A stretch of DNA of 47,305 nucleotides from Veillonella sp. R32. GTDB taxonomy: Bacteria > Bacillota > Negativicutes > Veillonellales > Veillonellaceae. This document shows, in pieces, positions 13,737 to 21,635 of the stretch. Within the stretch, counting starts at the first letter, position 1. Every line of letters starts with the position of its first letter. The position numbers and the translations under genes are program-made. The notes below the pieces were generated by a model that searched no databases, had not been told where the DNA came from, and saw nothing but the letters and a program-made list of their open reading frames with translations. The stretch is taken from the NCBI RefSeq assembly GCF_010093125.1, contig NZ_NMZQ01000006.1:1-47305 (forward strand), written 5' to 3'.

Positions 13737-15695
13737 ATGAATGTATTAACCTTACAAGATGTAAGTCAATCCTACGGGACACGCCGTTTATTTGAAGGGG
13801 CCAATATGACCTTTACGGATACTAAGCGCATTGGTTTAATTGGTGTTAATGGAACTGGTAAGTCTACGTTTATGCGCCTCTTAGCGGGCTTGATGGAGCC
13901 AGAAAAGGGGACTATTTTAAGGAATGGCAAAGCGTCAATTTATTATTTGTCTCAAGCTCCTGAATTTGATGAAGACGCATCCTTACTTGAAAATATATTT
14001 TTAGCTCATCATCCTGTGTTGAGCTTAGTGCGTGAATATGAGCGATTGGATCAACAAGCACCAGGTAGTGTCGAACATTTACGGCTTTTGAATCGAATGG
14101 AAGCTGAAGGGGGTTGGCAAGTTGAGCAACAAGCACGGACGATTCTTACTAAATTAGGGTTTGAAGATTTAACTAAGCCAGTGAAACATTTATCAGGGGG
14201 ACAACGACGTCGGTTAGCGTTGGGACAGGCTTTATTATATCCGAGTGATCTTTTACTTCTCGATGAACCGACTAACCATCTTGATGAAGCTAGTATTGAA
14301 TGGCTTGAAAAATATTTATTAGCCCGTAAGGGTGGCTTAGTTATTAGTACTCATGATCGATATTTTTTAGATGCTTTAAGTGATGAAATTCTAGAATTAT
14401 CAGATCGTCATTTTTATAGTTATGAAGGAACGTATGAAACCTTTCTTACCTTGAAGGCTGACCGTGAAGAGCGAGAAGCGGCTACGGCTGAAAAAAGGCG
14501 TCAATTTTTAAAGCGTGAACTAGCTTGGGTACGGCGCGGAGCACAGGCTCGCTCTACTAAGCAAAAAGCTCGTTTACAGCGTTATGAAACGTTGAAAGCG
14601 CAGGATGTAGCACGTCGTGCTGATACGCTAGACCCTATTGCTTTAAAAAGCCGTTTAGGAAAGACAATTTTTGATATAGAACATCTATCCTTTGCGTTAA
14701 GTGGTAATACCTTAGTGAAAGATTTTACGTATCATGTAGTACGGCATGATCGAATTGGGATTGTAGGTCCTAATGGCATTGGTAAGTCAACTTTTATGCG
14801 GCTGTTAGATGGAACCTATGAGCCTACAGCAGGTACGGTAGGCCGTGGTGAAACGGTGCGTATTGCCCATTTCACCCAAGAGTTACCCCCTTTTGATGAA
14901 GATCAACGCGTTTTAGATTATATTCGTGAGGATCATCGCTATATGGTATTAGCCGATGGGAGTACGTTAAGTGCGGGGCAAATTTTAGAACGCTTTTTAT
15001 TTACCCCTGAATTACATGGTGTGCCCATTCACAAACTATCAGGTGGTGAAAAACGCCGTTTATATTTGCTCAAATTGTTGATGAGCGCCCCTAATGTGCT
15101 TTTACTGGATGAACCTACCAATGATTTGGATATTCCTACCTTAGAAGTGTTAGAAGACTTTTTAGATTCTTTTAGTGGCGTAGTCATTACGGTTTGCCAT
15201 GATCGATACTTTTTAGACCGTGTAGTTGATAAATTATTCGTATTTAAAGGTCAAGGGGAGATTGACCTTGTTCATGGTGCGTATTCTGAATATAGAGAAC
15301 AGGTGGAAGCGGCAGAAGCAGCGGCTGAAGCTATGAAAGCTGAGGGCAGTAAAACTCATAAAACATCAAGTGGGGCCAAAGAAAAGACCGTTAATACAAT
15401 AGCTAACACTACGGCTCATCATAGGGATGACAATCATACGATACATGTAGGGGACGGGGCTCAGTCAGGAGATATAAAAAAATCAAAACCTCTGACTAAA
15501 GCAGAAGAAGCTGAATTGGCAGAATTAGAATTGAAAGTAGCTGAATTAGAAGGCCTAGTGAAAGCTTATGATGCTATGTTGAATCAAGCTGGTGGTGATT
15601 ATGAGGCTATGGAGGCTACCATGGCTGATAGATCTCGGGTTGTTGAAGAGTTAGAAGCAAAAACAATGCGCTGGCTTGAACTGGCAGAGCGATAA
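13737..15695 (+). CDS. ABC-F family ATPase, Uup-like
   Basis: A 652-residue soluble protein with two ABC ATPase domains and no membrane part, so an ABC-F ribosome-associated factor rather than a transporter. First domain: Walker A GVNGTGKST (about 36), signature LSGGQRRRLALG, Walker B LLLLDEPTNHLDEAS. Linker region with KRRQFLKRELAWVRRGAQAR. Second domain: GPNGIGKST, LSGGEKRRLYLLKLL, VLLLDEPTNDLDIPT. The C-terminal 70 residues (from KPLTKAEEAELAELELKVAE) form a coiled coil like the DNA/ribosome-binding tail of Uup. A low-complexity hydrophilic stretch links it. GAAAGGA precedes the start. Likely relieves stalled translation or supports ribosome assembly. Confidence 0.9.
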   Translation: MNVLTLQDVSQSYGTRRLFEGANMTFTDTKRIGLIGVNGTGKSTFMRLLAGLMEPEKGTILRNGKASIYYLSQAPEFDEDASLLENIFLAHHPVLSLVREYERLDQQAPGSVEHLRLLNRMEAEGGWQVEQQARTILTKLGFEDLTKPVKHLSGGQRRRLALGQALLYPSDLLLLDEPTNHLDEASIEWLEKYLLARKGGLVISTHDRYFLDALSDEILELSDRHFYSYEGTYETFLTLKADREEREAATAEKRRQFLKRELAWVRRGAQARSTKQKARLQRYETLKAQDVARRADTLDPIALKSRLGKTIFDIEHLSFALSGNTLVKDFTYHVVRHDRIGIVGPNGIGKSTFMRLLDGTYEPTAGTVGRGETVRIAHFTQELPPFDEDQRVLDYIREDHRYMVLADGSTLSAGQILERFLFTPELHGVPIHKLSGGEKRRLYLLKLLMSAPNVLLLDEPTNDLDIPTLEVLEDFLDSFSGVVITVCHDRYFLDRVVDKLFVFKGQGEIDLVHGAYSEYREQVEAAEAAAEAMKAEGSKTHKTSSGAKEKTVNTIANTTAHHRDDNHTIHVGDGAQSGDIKKSKPLTKAEEAELAELELKVAELEGLVKAYDAMLNQAGGDYEAMEATMADRSRVVEELEAKTMRWLELAER

Positions 15696-15821
15696 AGCGA
15701 TAAAGTCTTTGATTTATCTAGGGGATAGAATTAATTATGTAGAAAATCAAAGAAATTTGAATTATAGTGGCGTTTAATGTAAAAAATATGTAAAAGTTTA
15801 AGGAATACATGAATTAGAATA

Positions 15822-15851
15822 TTGAAATTTAGAGCTTGAATAGTATATACT
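15822..15851 (+). promoter_or_regulatory. Promoter of the small basic protein gene
   Basis: TTGAAA (15822-15827), 18 bases, TATACT (15846-15851). The -10 region lies in the palindrome ATAGTATATACTAT, a possible regulator site. Confidence 0.5.
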
Positions 15852-15917
15852 ATAAACAGAGAAGAATAGTTATTTTTTTGCATGGCAGTGTTACGCATAT
15901 CCCAAGGGAGGAACGTT

Positions 15918-16094
15918 ATGAAAAGTAACAAGTGGGGCGGCAAACGCGCGGGCGCAGGTCGCAAAAAATCATTATTTGACCGTAAAGGTCGTACATTCCG
16001 ATTAACGGATGCAGAATTTTTAGAAGTTAAACCTTTAATTGACGCAATTCGTAAACGTACTGAAGCAGCCGCTTTGGCATCTAAAGCGAAATAG
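15918..16094 (+). CDS. Small basic protein with GGKRAGAGRKK motif
   Basis: A 58-residue protein, MKSNKWGGKRAGAGRKKSLF then a short helix-forming region TDAEFLEVKPLIDAIRKRTE. The GGKRAGAGRKK motif resembles the GGxRxGAGRK basic patch of small phage and mobile-element DNA-binding proteins and some chromosomal homologues. GGGAGGA six bases before the ATG at 15918 fixes the start; an upstream in-frame ATG at 15882 has no ribosome site. Own promoter upstream and a terminator downstream. It might bind nucleic acid; no function is known to me. Confidence 0.7.
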   Translation: MKSNKWGGKRAGAGRKKSLFDRKGRTFRLTDAEFLEVKPLIDAIRKRTEAAALASKAK

Positions 16095-16212
16095 TTAATT
16101 GAGGATTGGGGAGAATCCCTGTATTGTTTGCTCAGAGTTAGATCAGTTGCGGCGAGAAGAGGGTCACTCGCTAATTGAGATATAACAATGTAGTAGATAG
16201 GTATAAGAAAAC

Positions 16213-16244
16213 CGGCAATCGATGGTAGTCGATTGCCGATTTTT
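16213..16244 (+). terminator. Terminator downstream of the small basic protein gene
   Basis: CGGCAATCGA (16213-16222) and TCGATTGCCG (16229-16238) are perfect complements followed by ATTTTT. The 115 bases between the gene and this hairpin hold no other visible gene. Confidence 0.8.
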
Positions 16245-16253
16245 CTGTTATTT

Positions 16254-16262
16254 TGCTATAAT
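16254..16262 (+). promoter_or_regulatory. Extended -10 promoter of the Hda-like gene
   Basis: TGCTATAAT (16254-16262) is an extended -10 element just after the preceding terminator and about 80 bases before the gene at 16341. No clear -35 is seen. Confidence 0.5.
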
Positions 16263-16340
16263 ACTAATAGTTGGTAAATAGATAGCCTGAGGGCTTATGA
16301 GATAGTATTACTATAAAGATTGATAGATGAGGAGTTTGAA

Positions 16341-16850
16341 ATGAAAGATACAGTTAATACAGATATTTTAAAACGGACAGATACTATTGTAAAAGCAGAT
16401 GCCCGTCATACTTTTGATACAGTGGCAGCCGCTTTGGGCGCTGATCAGCATAATCCGTTAGTCGTAGTGGGGACAGAGGAGCGTATGGCTCATGTAGGGG
16501 ACATTGTAAAACGAGAATGCTTGACTATTACCCCTAATTTGGTTATTTTAGAGAAAACAGGGCAAGAATTAGTACAAGCTTATACAGATAGTGTAACTTA
16601 TGGCTATGTGGCTGATTTTATGGAAACGTTTGTAAAAATAGATATGCTCTTAGTCAGTGAATTTGATTATGTAGTACGTGAAGCTGATGAATTATCACAG
16701 CAGGCATTAAAGCGTTTATTTGAAGCGCTGATTCGCAATCAGCGTCAAGTGGTATTCACAATGACTAAAGAACCTAGTACTTATGAAGCTTTAGCGTTGC
16801 CTGAACTTTACGAAGTAGTAAATAGTGGCGCATTAGTCATTGTAAAATAG
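16341..16850 (+). CDS. DnaA/Hda-like protein without a Walker A motif
   Basis: A 169-residue protein that I align by eye with the AAA+ domain III of DnaA. HTFDTVAAALGADQHNPLVV resembles the YTFDNFVVG...NPLFIYG start of DnaA, and IDMLLVSEFDYVVREADELS followed by LKRLFEALIRNQRQVVFTMT resembles VDVLLIDDIQFI...FNALYEANKQIVITS. The GxGKTHLL loop is replaced by VVGTEERMAHVGDI, so ATP binding of the normal kind is not expected, and the DD box reads SE. It could be a degenerate initiator regulator of the Hda kind. The ATG at 16341 has GAGGAG eight bases upstream. Assignment is by pattern and moderately sure; the role is unknown. Confidence 0.5.
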   Translation: MKDTVNTDILKRTDTIVKADARHTFDTVAAALGADQHNPLVVVGTEERMAHVGDIVKRECLTITPNLVILEKTGQELVQAYTDSVTYGYVADFMETFVKIDMLLVSEFDYVVREADELSQQALKRLFEALIRNQRQVVFTMTKEPSTYEALALPELYEVVNSGALVIVK

Positions 16851-16920
16851 TAAATTTAATAGAGGAATGTAATACTATATAAAGATATAGTACTTCTATA
16901 AAGGCGTGCAACAATCAATA

Positions 16921-17011
16921 AAAAAGGGATATACCAAGTGATATAAGTAAAATATCGACTCATGCCGTGATAAGTTCGTTTTACTTTGTTTCACAAGGTA
17001 TATCCCTTTTT
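16921..17011. terminator. Bidirectional terminator, long nested hairpin
   Basis: AAAAAGGGATATACC (16921-16935) and GGTATATCCCTTTTT (16997-17011) are perfect complements, and an inner arm pair, AAGTAAAA with TTTTACTT, continues the stem. It lies between converging genes and has A-run and T-run ends for both directions. The central loop is about 30 bases. Confidence 0.85.
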
Positions 17012-17078
17012 GTGTGAGGTTGTAAAAACGTGCGTTAATACAAGGTAAGTTTGTGTAAAATGTAAAAGAGGTGTGAGG

Positions 17079-18377
17079 TTAATTCATTACGTCGTGAAGT
17101 TGTTTGGCTTTGCGATGAAAGGCGAGAATGGGTAGTAGACCAAACACAACGCCAACGACGATACAGAGTAGGGTTAATTGAATAGACGCTAGGGATAGGC
17201 TAGGAGGCATACTAATAGCTGAACTAGCATTTAGCCAATGGGCAATCCCTAGGTAAGTACCAAAGCCTAATACCCAGCCTATAAAAGCACCTAAACTAAT
17301 GATATAAGCCGTTTGTTGTCCTAAGATACTATATAACTGTTTTTGTGTCGCTCCTAGGGCTTTTAATATGGCATAATCACGTAAGCGATTGAGGGTAGCT
17401 AGATACGCCGTGACTAGTACCACTAGCATAGCAAGGGCGATGAGTAAATAACCAATAGGTTGCCATAATTTTTCGCCACGCCCCATTAAGTTGAATAACT
17501 GGGTAATGACTTGGGCGGGAAATACTAGCTGCGCATCTTTGCGATTTACGTAGAGACTGGCTAAGGTGTAAGCTTGACCAAAGCCAACAGGTTCAATCAT
17601 AATAGCCGTTACATCACCTTTGGCTTGTGCTTGGGGGCTATTAGTTTCACCAGTAGCGGTTATGTTGTCACTAGCAGTGGGTATGTTGTTACTAGTAGTG
17701 GATATATTGCTACTGGTAGTAGCTATATTGTGAGAGTGCCCTTTGGCATGTAAATCCCAAATGCTTTCAATAGAGGTTAGGACGGCTTGGTTATACGGGC
17801 CATTCGTATTGGCAAGTAAACCAACAACGGTAAATGGATGATCCTCATGGGCTTTGCCCTTAGCCAAAGTGCCATGGGTGGAGTAAAAGGTATCGCCTAC
17901 TTTGAGTCCTGTTTGTTTAGCTACATCTTCGCCAATAACCGCTTCAAAAGGTGCGTTAAAAGGACGCCCTTCCGCTATGCGTAGCCATTCTGGTTGATTG
18001 CTACTTGGCCGGATGGTAAAAATTTCAGGCTCTGTGCCAACCAGGCGGTAACCTTGAATGCTATCACCAAAAGCGAGCGGGATAGCTTGTTTTACTAATT
18101 TTGTTTTATGACGCAGTTGGTCTACTTCGGTGTAGGGCAAATTGGCTAATGGTTTATCTTGTAAAAAAACTGTATTTAGTACAAATTGTTGGCTACTACC
18201 GGGCGAACCAACTAAGAGAGTGAAGGGCTCAGTCGCGGCAATGAGTCCCCGCTGAAGCCCACTCCCTAAGGAAACGACTAATACGCTTAACGCAACGGCT
18301 AGGGCCATGACGAGGAGGAGTAGCGTAGTCGTCAGTGGTTTAGACCACAATTGTTGCCAAGCTATTTTACGAATCAT
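17079..18377 (-). CDS. ABC transporter permease, FtsX/MacB/LolC type
   Basis: A 432-residue inner-membrane protein with the MacB/FtsX layout: one N-terminal transmembrane segment (TTTLLLLVMALAVALSVLVV), a large extracytoplasmic domain of about 260 residues, and three C-terminal segments containing NRLRDYAILKALGATQKQLY, the ATPase-coupling motif. Such permeases drive lipoprotein release or export rather than import. A tract of four 7-residue repeats (NIxTxSx) lies in the extracytoplasmic domain, encoded by 21-bp DNA repeats. It overlaps the ATPase gene by 11 bases and is last in the phosphatase operon. Start supported by GAGGT six bases upstream. Substrate unknown. Confidence 0.85.
   Translation of the reverse strand: MIRKIAWQQLWSKPLTTTLLLLVMALAVALSVLVVSLGSGLQRGLIAATEPFTLLVGSPGSSQQFVLNTVFLQDKPLANLPYTEVDQLRHKTKLVKQAIPLAFGDSIQGYRLVGTEPEIFTIRPSSNQPEWLRIAEGRPFNAPFEAVIGEDVAKQTGLKVGDTFYSTHGTLAKGKAHEDHPFTVVGLLANTNGPYNQAVLTSIESIWDLHAKGHSHNIATTSSNISTTSNNIPTASDNITATGETNSPQAQAKGDVTAIMIEPVGFGQAYTLASLYVNRKDAQLVFPAQVITQLFNLMGRGEKLWQPIGYLLIALAMLVVLVTAYLATLNRLRDYAILKALGATQKQLYSILGQQTAYIISLGAFIGWVLGFGTYLGIAHWLNASSAISMPPSLSLASIQLTLLCIVVGVVFGLLPILAFHRKAKQLHDVMN
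17647..17730. repeat. Four tandem 21-bp repeats inside the permease gene
   Basis: Four consecutive 21-base units occupy 17647-17667, 17668-17688, 17689-17709 and 17710-17730 on the plus strand, each containing a variant of ACTAGTAGTGG and ending in TATRTTG. On the coding strand they give the heptapeptides NIATTSS, NISTTSN, NIPTASD and NITATGE. The frame is kept, so unit gain or loss would change loop length without breaking the protein. Confidence 0.85.
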
Positions 18378-19038
18378 GGATACCTCGTTTCGTTAAGTGA
18401 AGTCGATTAGAAAATTGAGAAATAACAGCTTCTTCATGACTGGTAATGAGAAGTGTTGCTGATAATGATTCACTATATGCTTTTAGTAAATCAATAACTA
18501 AGCGACTATTTGCTTCGTCAAGACTAGCGGTAGGTTCATCAGCTAAGAGGAGACTGGGCTTTTTAATTAAAGCCCTAGCAATAGCTACCCGTTGCTGTTC
18601 CCCTTTACTTAATTGAGGCGGCTTTTTGTGGCGTAAATGTTCAATGCCCATAAGTTGGGTCAATTGTTTCATTTCCTGTACCATGTCTTTGTGGGTAAAG
18701 CGATTAGCAAAGAAGGCTCCACTCAGGATGTTATCCTCCACTGTCAAAAAGTTGAGCAAATTAAAGTCTTGAAATATATAGCCTACTTCTTTACCACGCC
18801 AGACATCTAGTTCTTTGGCTGTTGCTTCTGTGAGCATCAACTCGTTGACTTGAAGTTGTCCGGTAGTAGGTTGTAAAAGGCCGGCTATACATTGTAACAA
18901 AGTAGATTTGCCGCTGCCACTGACGCCAGTGATACACCATTGACTGCCAGTGGGGGCTGAAAAACGGGGTAATTCGAGAACTGTATTCATCGTTTCACCA
19001 TCGGGAAATTGGTGTAGTAAGTGTTCGATGCGAATCAT
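18367..19038 (-). CDS. ABC transporter ATP-binding protein, LolD/MacB type
   Basis: A 223-residue ATPase: Walker A GVSGSGKST (about 38), Q-loop GYIFQDFNLLNFL, signature LSKGEQQRVAIARAL, Walker B LLLADEPTASLDE, switch histidine in LITSHEEA. The signature has Lys where Gly is usual (LSKGE), as seen in some LolD-type ATPases. It partners the FtsX-type permease that follows with an 11-base overlap. The start lies one base after the upstream gene, with GAGGT eight bases before the ATG. It would power export or extraction of a lipid or lipoprotein from the inner membrane. Confidence 0.9.
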   Translation of the reverse strand: MIRIEHLLHQFPDGETMNTVLELPRFSAPTGSQWCITGVSGSGKSTLLQCIAGLLQPTTGQLQVNELMLTEATAKELDVWRGKEVGYIFQDFNLLNFLTVEDNILSGAFFANRFTHKDMVQEMKQLTQLMGIEHLRHKKPPQLSKGEQQRVAIARALIKKPSLLLADEPTASLDEANSRLVIDLLKAYSESLSATLLITSHEEAVISQFSNRLHLTKRGIHDS

Positions 19039-19039
19039 A

Positions 19040-19483
19040 TTAATTGACCTCAGCGCCTAAGATCCGAACTAGACTGACGAAGCCAGTGTCCCCATCTACA
19101 TAGCTTCCTACATCAAGTTGCCCTGTTACGGTTATATCTTGGTTATAAGGGAGTGCTGTTACGGCATCATCTAAATAGACCACTACAATGTCACTAGGCC
19201 AATCGGCATCAGTGGAGCAGAAGGGGCAGATAGACATAGGTGTTTCAGTAAGGACAAAGAAGTTAATACTGGGTTTTAAAGGCGGTGCCATATAGCCTTG
19301 CATAGTCACTGTTTGCCCATTTTGAGATAGTAAGCTGTCTGATAAAATAAGCCCTTCTGAAGTAGCCCCTGCATACATGTCGCTAAAGTTGAGCCAACTG
19401 GCTTGCACGGTTAGTGGGAGTGCGAGTAGTTGTAAAGCGAAACAGAGTATGAAAGGTCGCAGCCATTGTTTTAATTGCATCAT
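19040..19483 (-). CDS. Small exported protein, DUF3299-like
   Basis: About 147 residues with a signal peptide (hydrophobic FILCFALQLLALPLTVQA, likely cleaved after VQA). The mature part has a beta-rich pattern, VTMQGYMAPPLKPSINFFVL, then PMSICPFCSTDADWPSDIVV with a CxxC that could bind metal, and a C-terminal VTGQLDVGSYVDGDTGFVSL. This resembles DUF3299 periplasmic proteins found with ABC exporters. The start is uncertain: a GTG at 19495 touches the ribosome site, so the ATG at 19483 is preferred. It lies 19 bases after the phosphatase and two before the ATPase gene, suggesting a periplasmic partner of the transporter. Confidence 0.6.
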   Translation of the reverse strand: MMQLKQWLRPFILCFALQLLALPLTVQASWLNFSDMYAGATSEGLILSDSLLSQNGQTVTMQGYMAPPLKPSINFFVLTETPMSICPFCSTDADWPSDIVVVYLDDAVTALPYNQDITVTGQLDVGSYVDGDTGFVSLVRILGAEVN

Positions 19484-19514
19484 GTTCCTAGTCACATCCT
19501 TAATTATGATTTAC

Positions 19515-21374
19515 TTATTTTTTTATTACATCTTTGTTGCCGTCAATGCCAAGGGCGCGAAGGATACCGAAGAAGACTTCTGTGTTGTCCATTACGCCAT
19601 TGAAATATTCAGAGCCTGGACCTTGCGCCATGAGAACCACATCATCGGCCGAGTGAACTTCGCTGGTTTCACCAGTAGTAGTTGGTAGACTACCTTCAAC
19701 TAGACGCGCACCTTGTGGAGCTCGTTTTGGATTTGCTATAACTTTACCATCTTTGCCAGCGGTGGCAGGATTATGCGGTTCTGTTTGGAAACGATAGTTT
19801 TCATAATGGTCAGGGGAGTTGGCATACTGAACGGCTAAGGTTACGTCTGCATCTGGATTATCTGGGAAACCATCGCGGTTAGCGTCAATGAAGGTAGGCC
19901 AACCAGCTTCGCCATAGACGCGAACGGCTTCACGACCAACTTTACCATTCTGTTCGCTATAGGTACCGGTAATGCTAATGCCATGGGCATGGTCGGCTAC
20001 GACGATAATTAGGGTATTGTCGCCATGGGCTTTGGAGTAATCTTGCGCATATTTGATAGCTTGGTCAAATTCAATCGTATCATAAGCGGACCGTTGCCAA
20101 TCCATGGTGTGGAGTTGTTTATCAATAGAACCAGCTTCGGACATGAGGAAGAAGCCATTCGGATTCTTTTCAAGCACTTCAATTGCTTTTTTCGTCATAT
20201 CCACTAGGCCTGGTTGATCGTTGAAACCTTTTAAAACTGCTGGATTTTCAGGCAAGAACGCACGATCCATGTAGACATTCATCGTATTTAAGGTGAAAAG
20301 TCCAAGAATTGGCTGGTCGGCACTTGCTTTAGCAAGATCAGTTTTATTACCGGCAAATTGATAGCCTTTATCTTTAAACTCTTGAATTACATTGACATTA
20401 TCTTTACGTTTTGAGCCTGGGGTACTCAACGGTAAGAAAAATTGTGAGCCACCATCTAAGATAACAGCTGGTGGTTTAGCGCGATTTAAGAAGTCGGTAG
20501 CAATAAAGTTTTGCTCCCCACGACGGCGGGTGTGGGCCGTTACGGCTGCTGGTGTAGCATCCGTTACAGCGGCTGTAGTTACCATGCCGTAGGACATATC
20601 TTGACTGCGTGAAATAATTTCAGAGATATTTTCTACTTTTGGATCATCTAGTGGATCTGGGGTACTGTTTTCATAAACGCCCATAGCATTCACTACTGAT
20701 TTATTGCCGGTGTTATAAGCAGAGGCACTGTTGGCGGAGTCGGTAACGAGGGAGTCATAACCAGAGGTGGTGACTAAGGCCATATGAGGCATTTTTTCCA
20801 TGGCTAATACATCGTTAAACTTGCCATCAGAAAGGCCTTTGGAGAGGATACGAGCTACTTCTTTAGCTTGCATGCTCATGCCGTCGCCAACGAAAAGAAT
20901 GACATTTTTAGCCTTTTTTTGCGCTTTTTCATTGACAACATTGTATTTAGCGGATTGTTTTAAGGTACCTTGGCTCGTTGTGGCCACCACATTAACATGC
21001 TTTTCACCTACCTCTTTAAACGCTACGTCATTCATCCGATATGAAATATGCGTGCTCTGTTGGGTGAGGGTAGGGGTTTGTTTGAAAACCTTACTGGCAT
21101 CTTCACCATTGATGGTAACGGCTACTTGACTAGTCGTTAGTGGTAATTCAACTTCAAAGTCAAAGCGTTGGCCTTGCCAGAATTTAGCTTGATTAATGGG
21201 CAATACTTTAATGTCCTTACTTGTGACAGCCGTTGCTGGTAATTCTGCTTGGGCACTCAAGGTTACCGCTGAGGCAGGATTATTAGCTTGGGCAGCGGGC
21301 GTATTAATACCAATGGCTAAGGCACCTGCTAAAGCAAAAAATACCATTTTACGTAAATGCTGCTTTCCGTTCAT
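19515..21374 (-). CDS. Exported alkaline phosphatase
   Basis: A 619-residue secreted phosphomonoesterase of the E. coli PhoA superfamily, with a signal peptide (MVFFALAGALAIGINTPAAQ then A). The catalytic domain starts at about residue 155, KNVILFVGDGMSMQ (metal Asp). The nucleophile serine is in LVTDSANSASAYNTGNKS, metal ligands are in SEAGSIDKQLHTMDW and VVADHAHGIS, and the last histidine is in EVHSADDVVLMAQGPGS. About 120 extra residues precede the catalytic domain, beta-rich and perhaps a binding module. It frees phosphate from organic esters outside the cytoplasm. GGAGG precedes the ATG, and five 11-base repeats typical of a Pho box lie upstream. First gene of a four-gene minus-strand operon. 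Confidence 0.93.
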   Translation of the reverse strand: MNGKQHLRKMVFFALAGALAIGINTPAAQANNPASAVTLSAQAELPATAVTSKDIKVLPINQAKFWQGQRFDFEVELPLTTSQVAVTINGEDASKVFKQTPTLTQQSTHISYRMNDVAFKEVGEKHVNVVATTSQGTLKQSAKYNVVNEKAQKKAKNVILFVGDGMSMQAKEVARILSKGLSDGKFNDVLAMEKMPHMALVTTSGYDSLVTDSANSASAYNTGNKSVVNAMGVYENSTPDPLDDPKVENISEIISRSQDMSYGMVTTAAVTDATPAAVTAHTRRRGEQNFIATDFLNRAKPPAVILDGGSQFFLPLSTPGSKRKDNVNVIQEFKDKGYQFAGNKTDLAKASADQPILGLFTLNTMNVYMDRAFLPENPAVLKGFNDQPGLVDMTKKAIEVLEKNPNGFFLMSEAGSIDKQLHTMDWQRSAYDTIEFDQAIKYAQDYSKAHGDNTLIIVVADHAHGISITGTYSEQNGKVGREAVRVYGEAGWPTFIDANRDGFPDNPDADVTLAVQYANSPDHYENYRFQTEPHNPATAGKDGKVIANPKRAPQGARLVEGSLPTTTGETSEVHSADDVVLMAQGPGSEYFNGVMDNTEVFFGILRALGIDGNKDVIKK

Positions 21375-21423
21375 GAAAATACCTCCTAATGTATCAAAAA
21401 ATAATGAACTTCTGCTGTTCTTA

Positions 21424-21489
21424 TCCTAGCAAAGGCTCTGTAAAAGATACAGAAAAAAGGCCGTAAATTGTTTGTAAAGGAAATGTAAT
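21424..21489 (-). promoter_or_regulatory. Probable Pho box and promoter of the phosphatase operon
   Basis: Read on the minus strand from 21489, five 11-base units follow each other: ATTACATTTCC, TTTACAAACAA, TTTACGGCCTT, TTTTCTGTATC and TTTTACAGAGC (down to 21435). A -10-like TAGGAT follows at 21429-21424. TT(T/A)ACA boxes at 11-base spacing upstream of a phosphatase are the form expected for a PhoP/PhoB response regulator. No regulator gene is in the window. Confidence 0.65.
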
Positions 21490-21635
21490 GCACTATGAGC
21501 TGAGAAAATTAAGGAGTTAAGTCTTTTCATTATCGAAAAAATTCGGTATACTAGAAATAAAGAGAGATGCATAGTTTAATTTTTGTACAGTTTACGGACG
21601 GCATTTGTTTCCGCGTATTAGAAATGGAGTTATTG

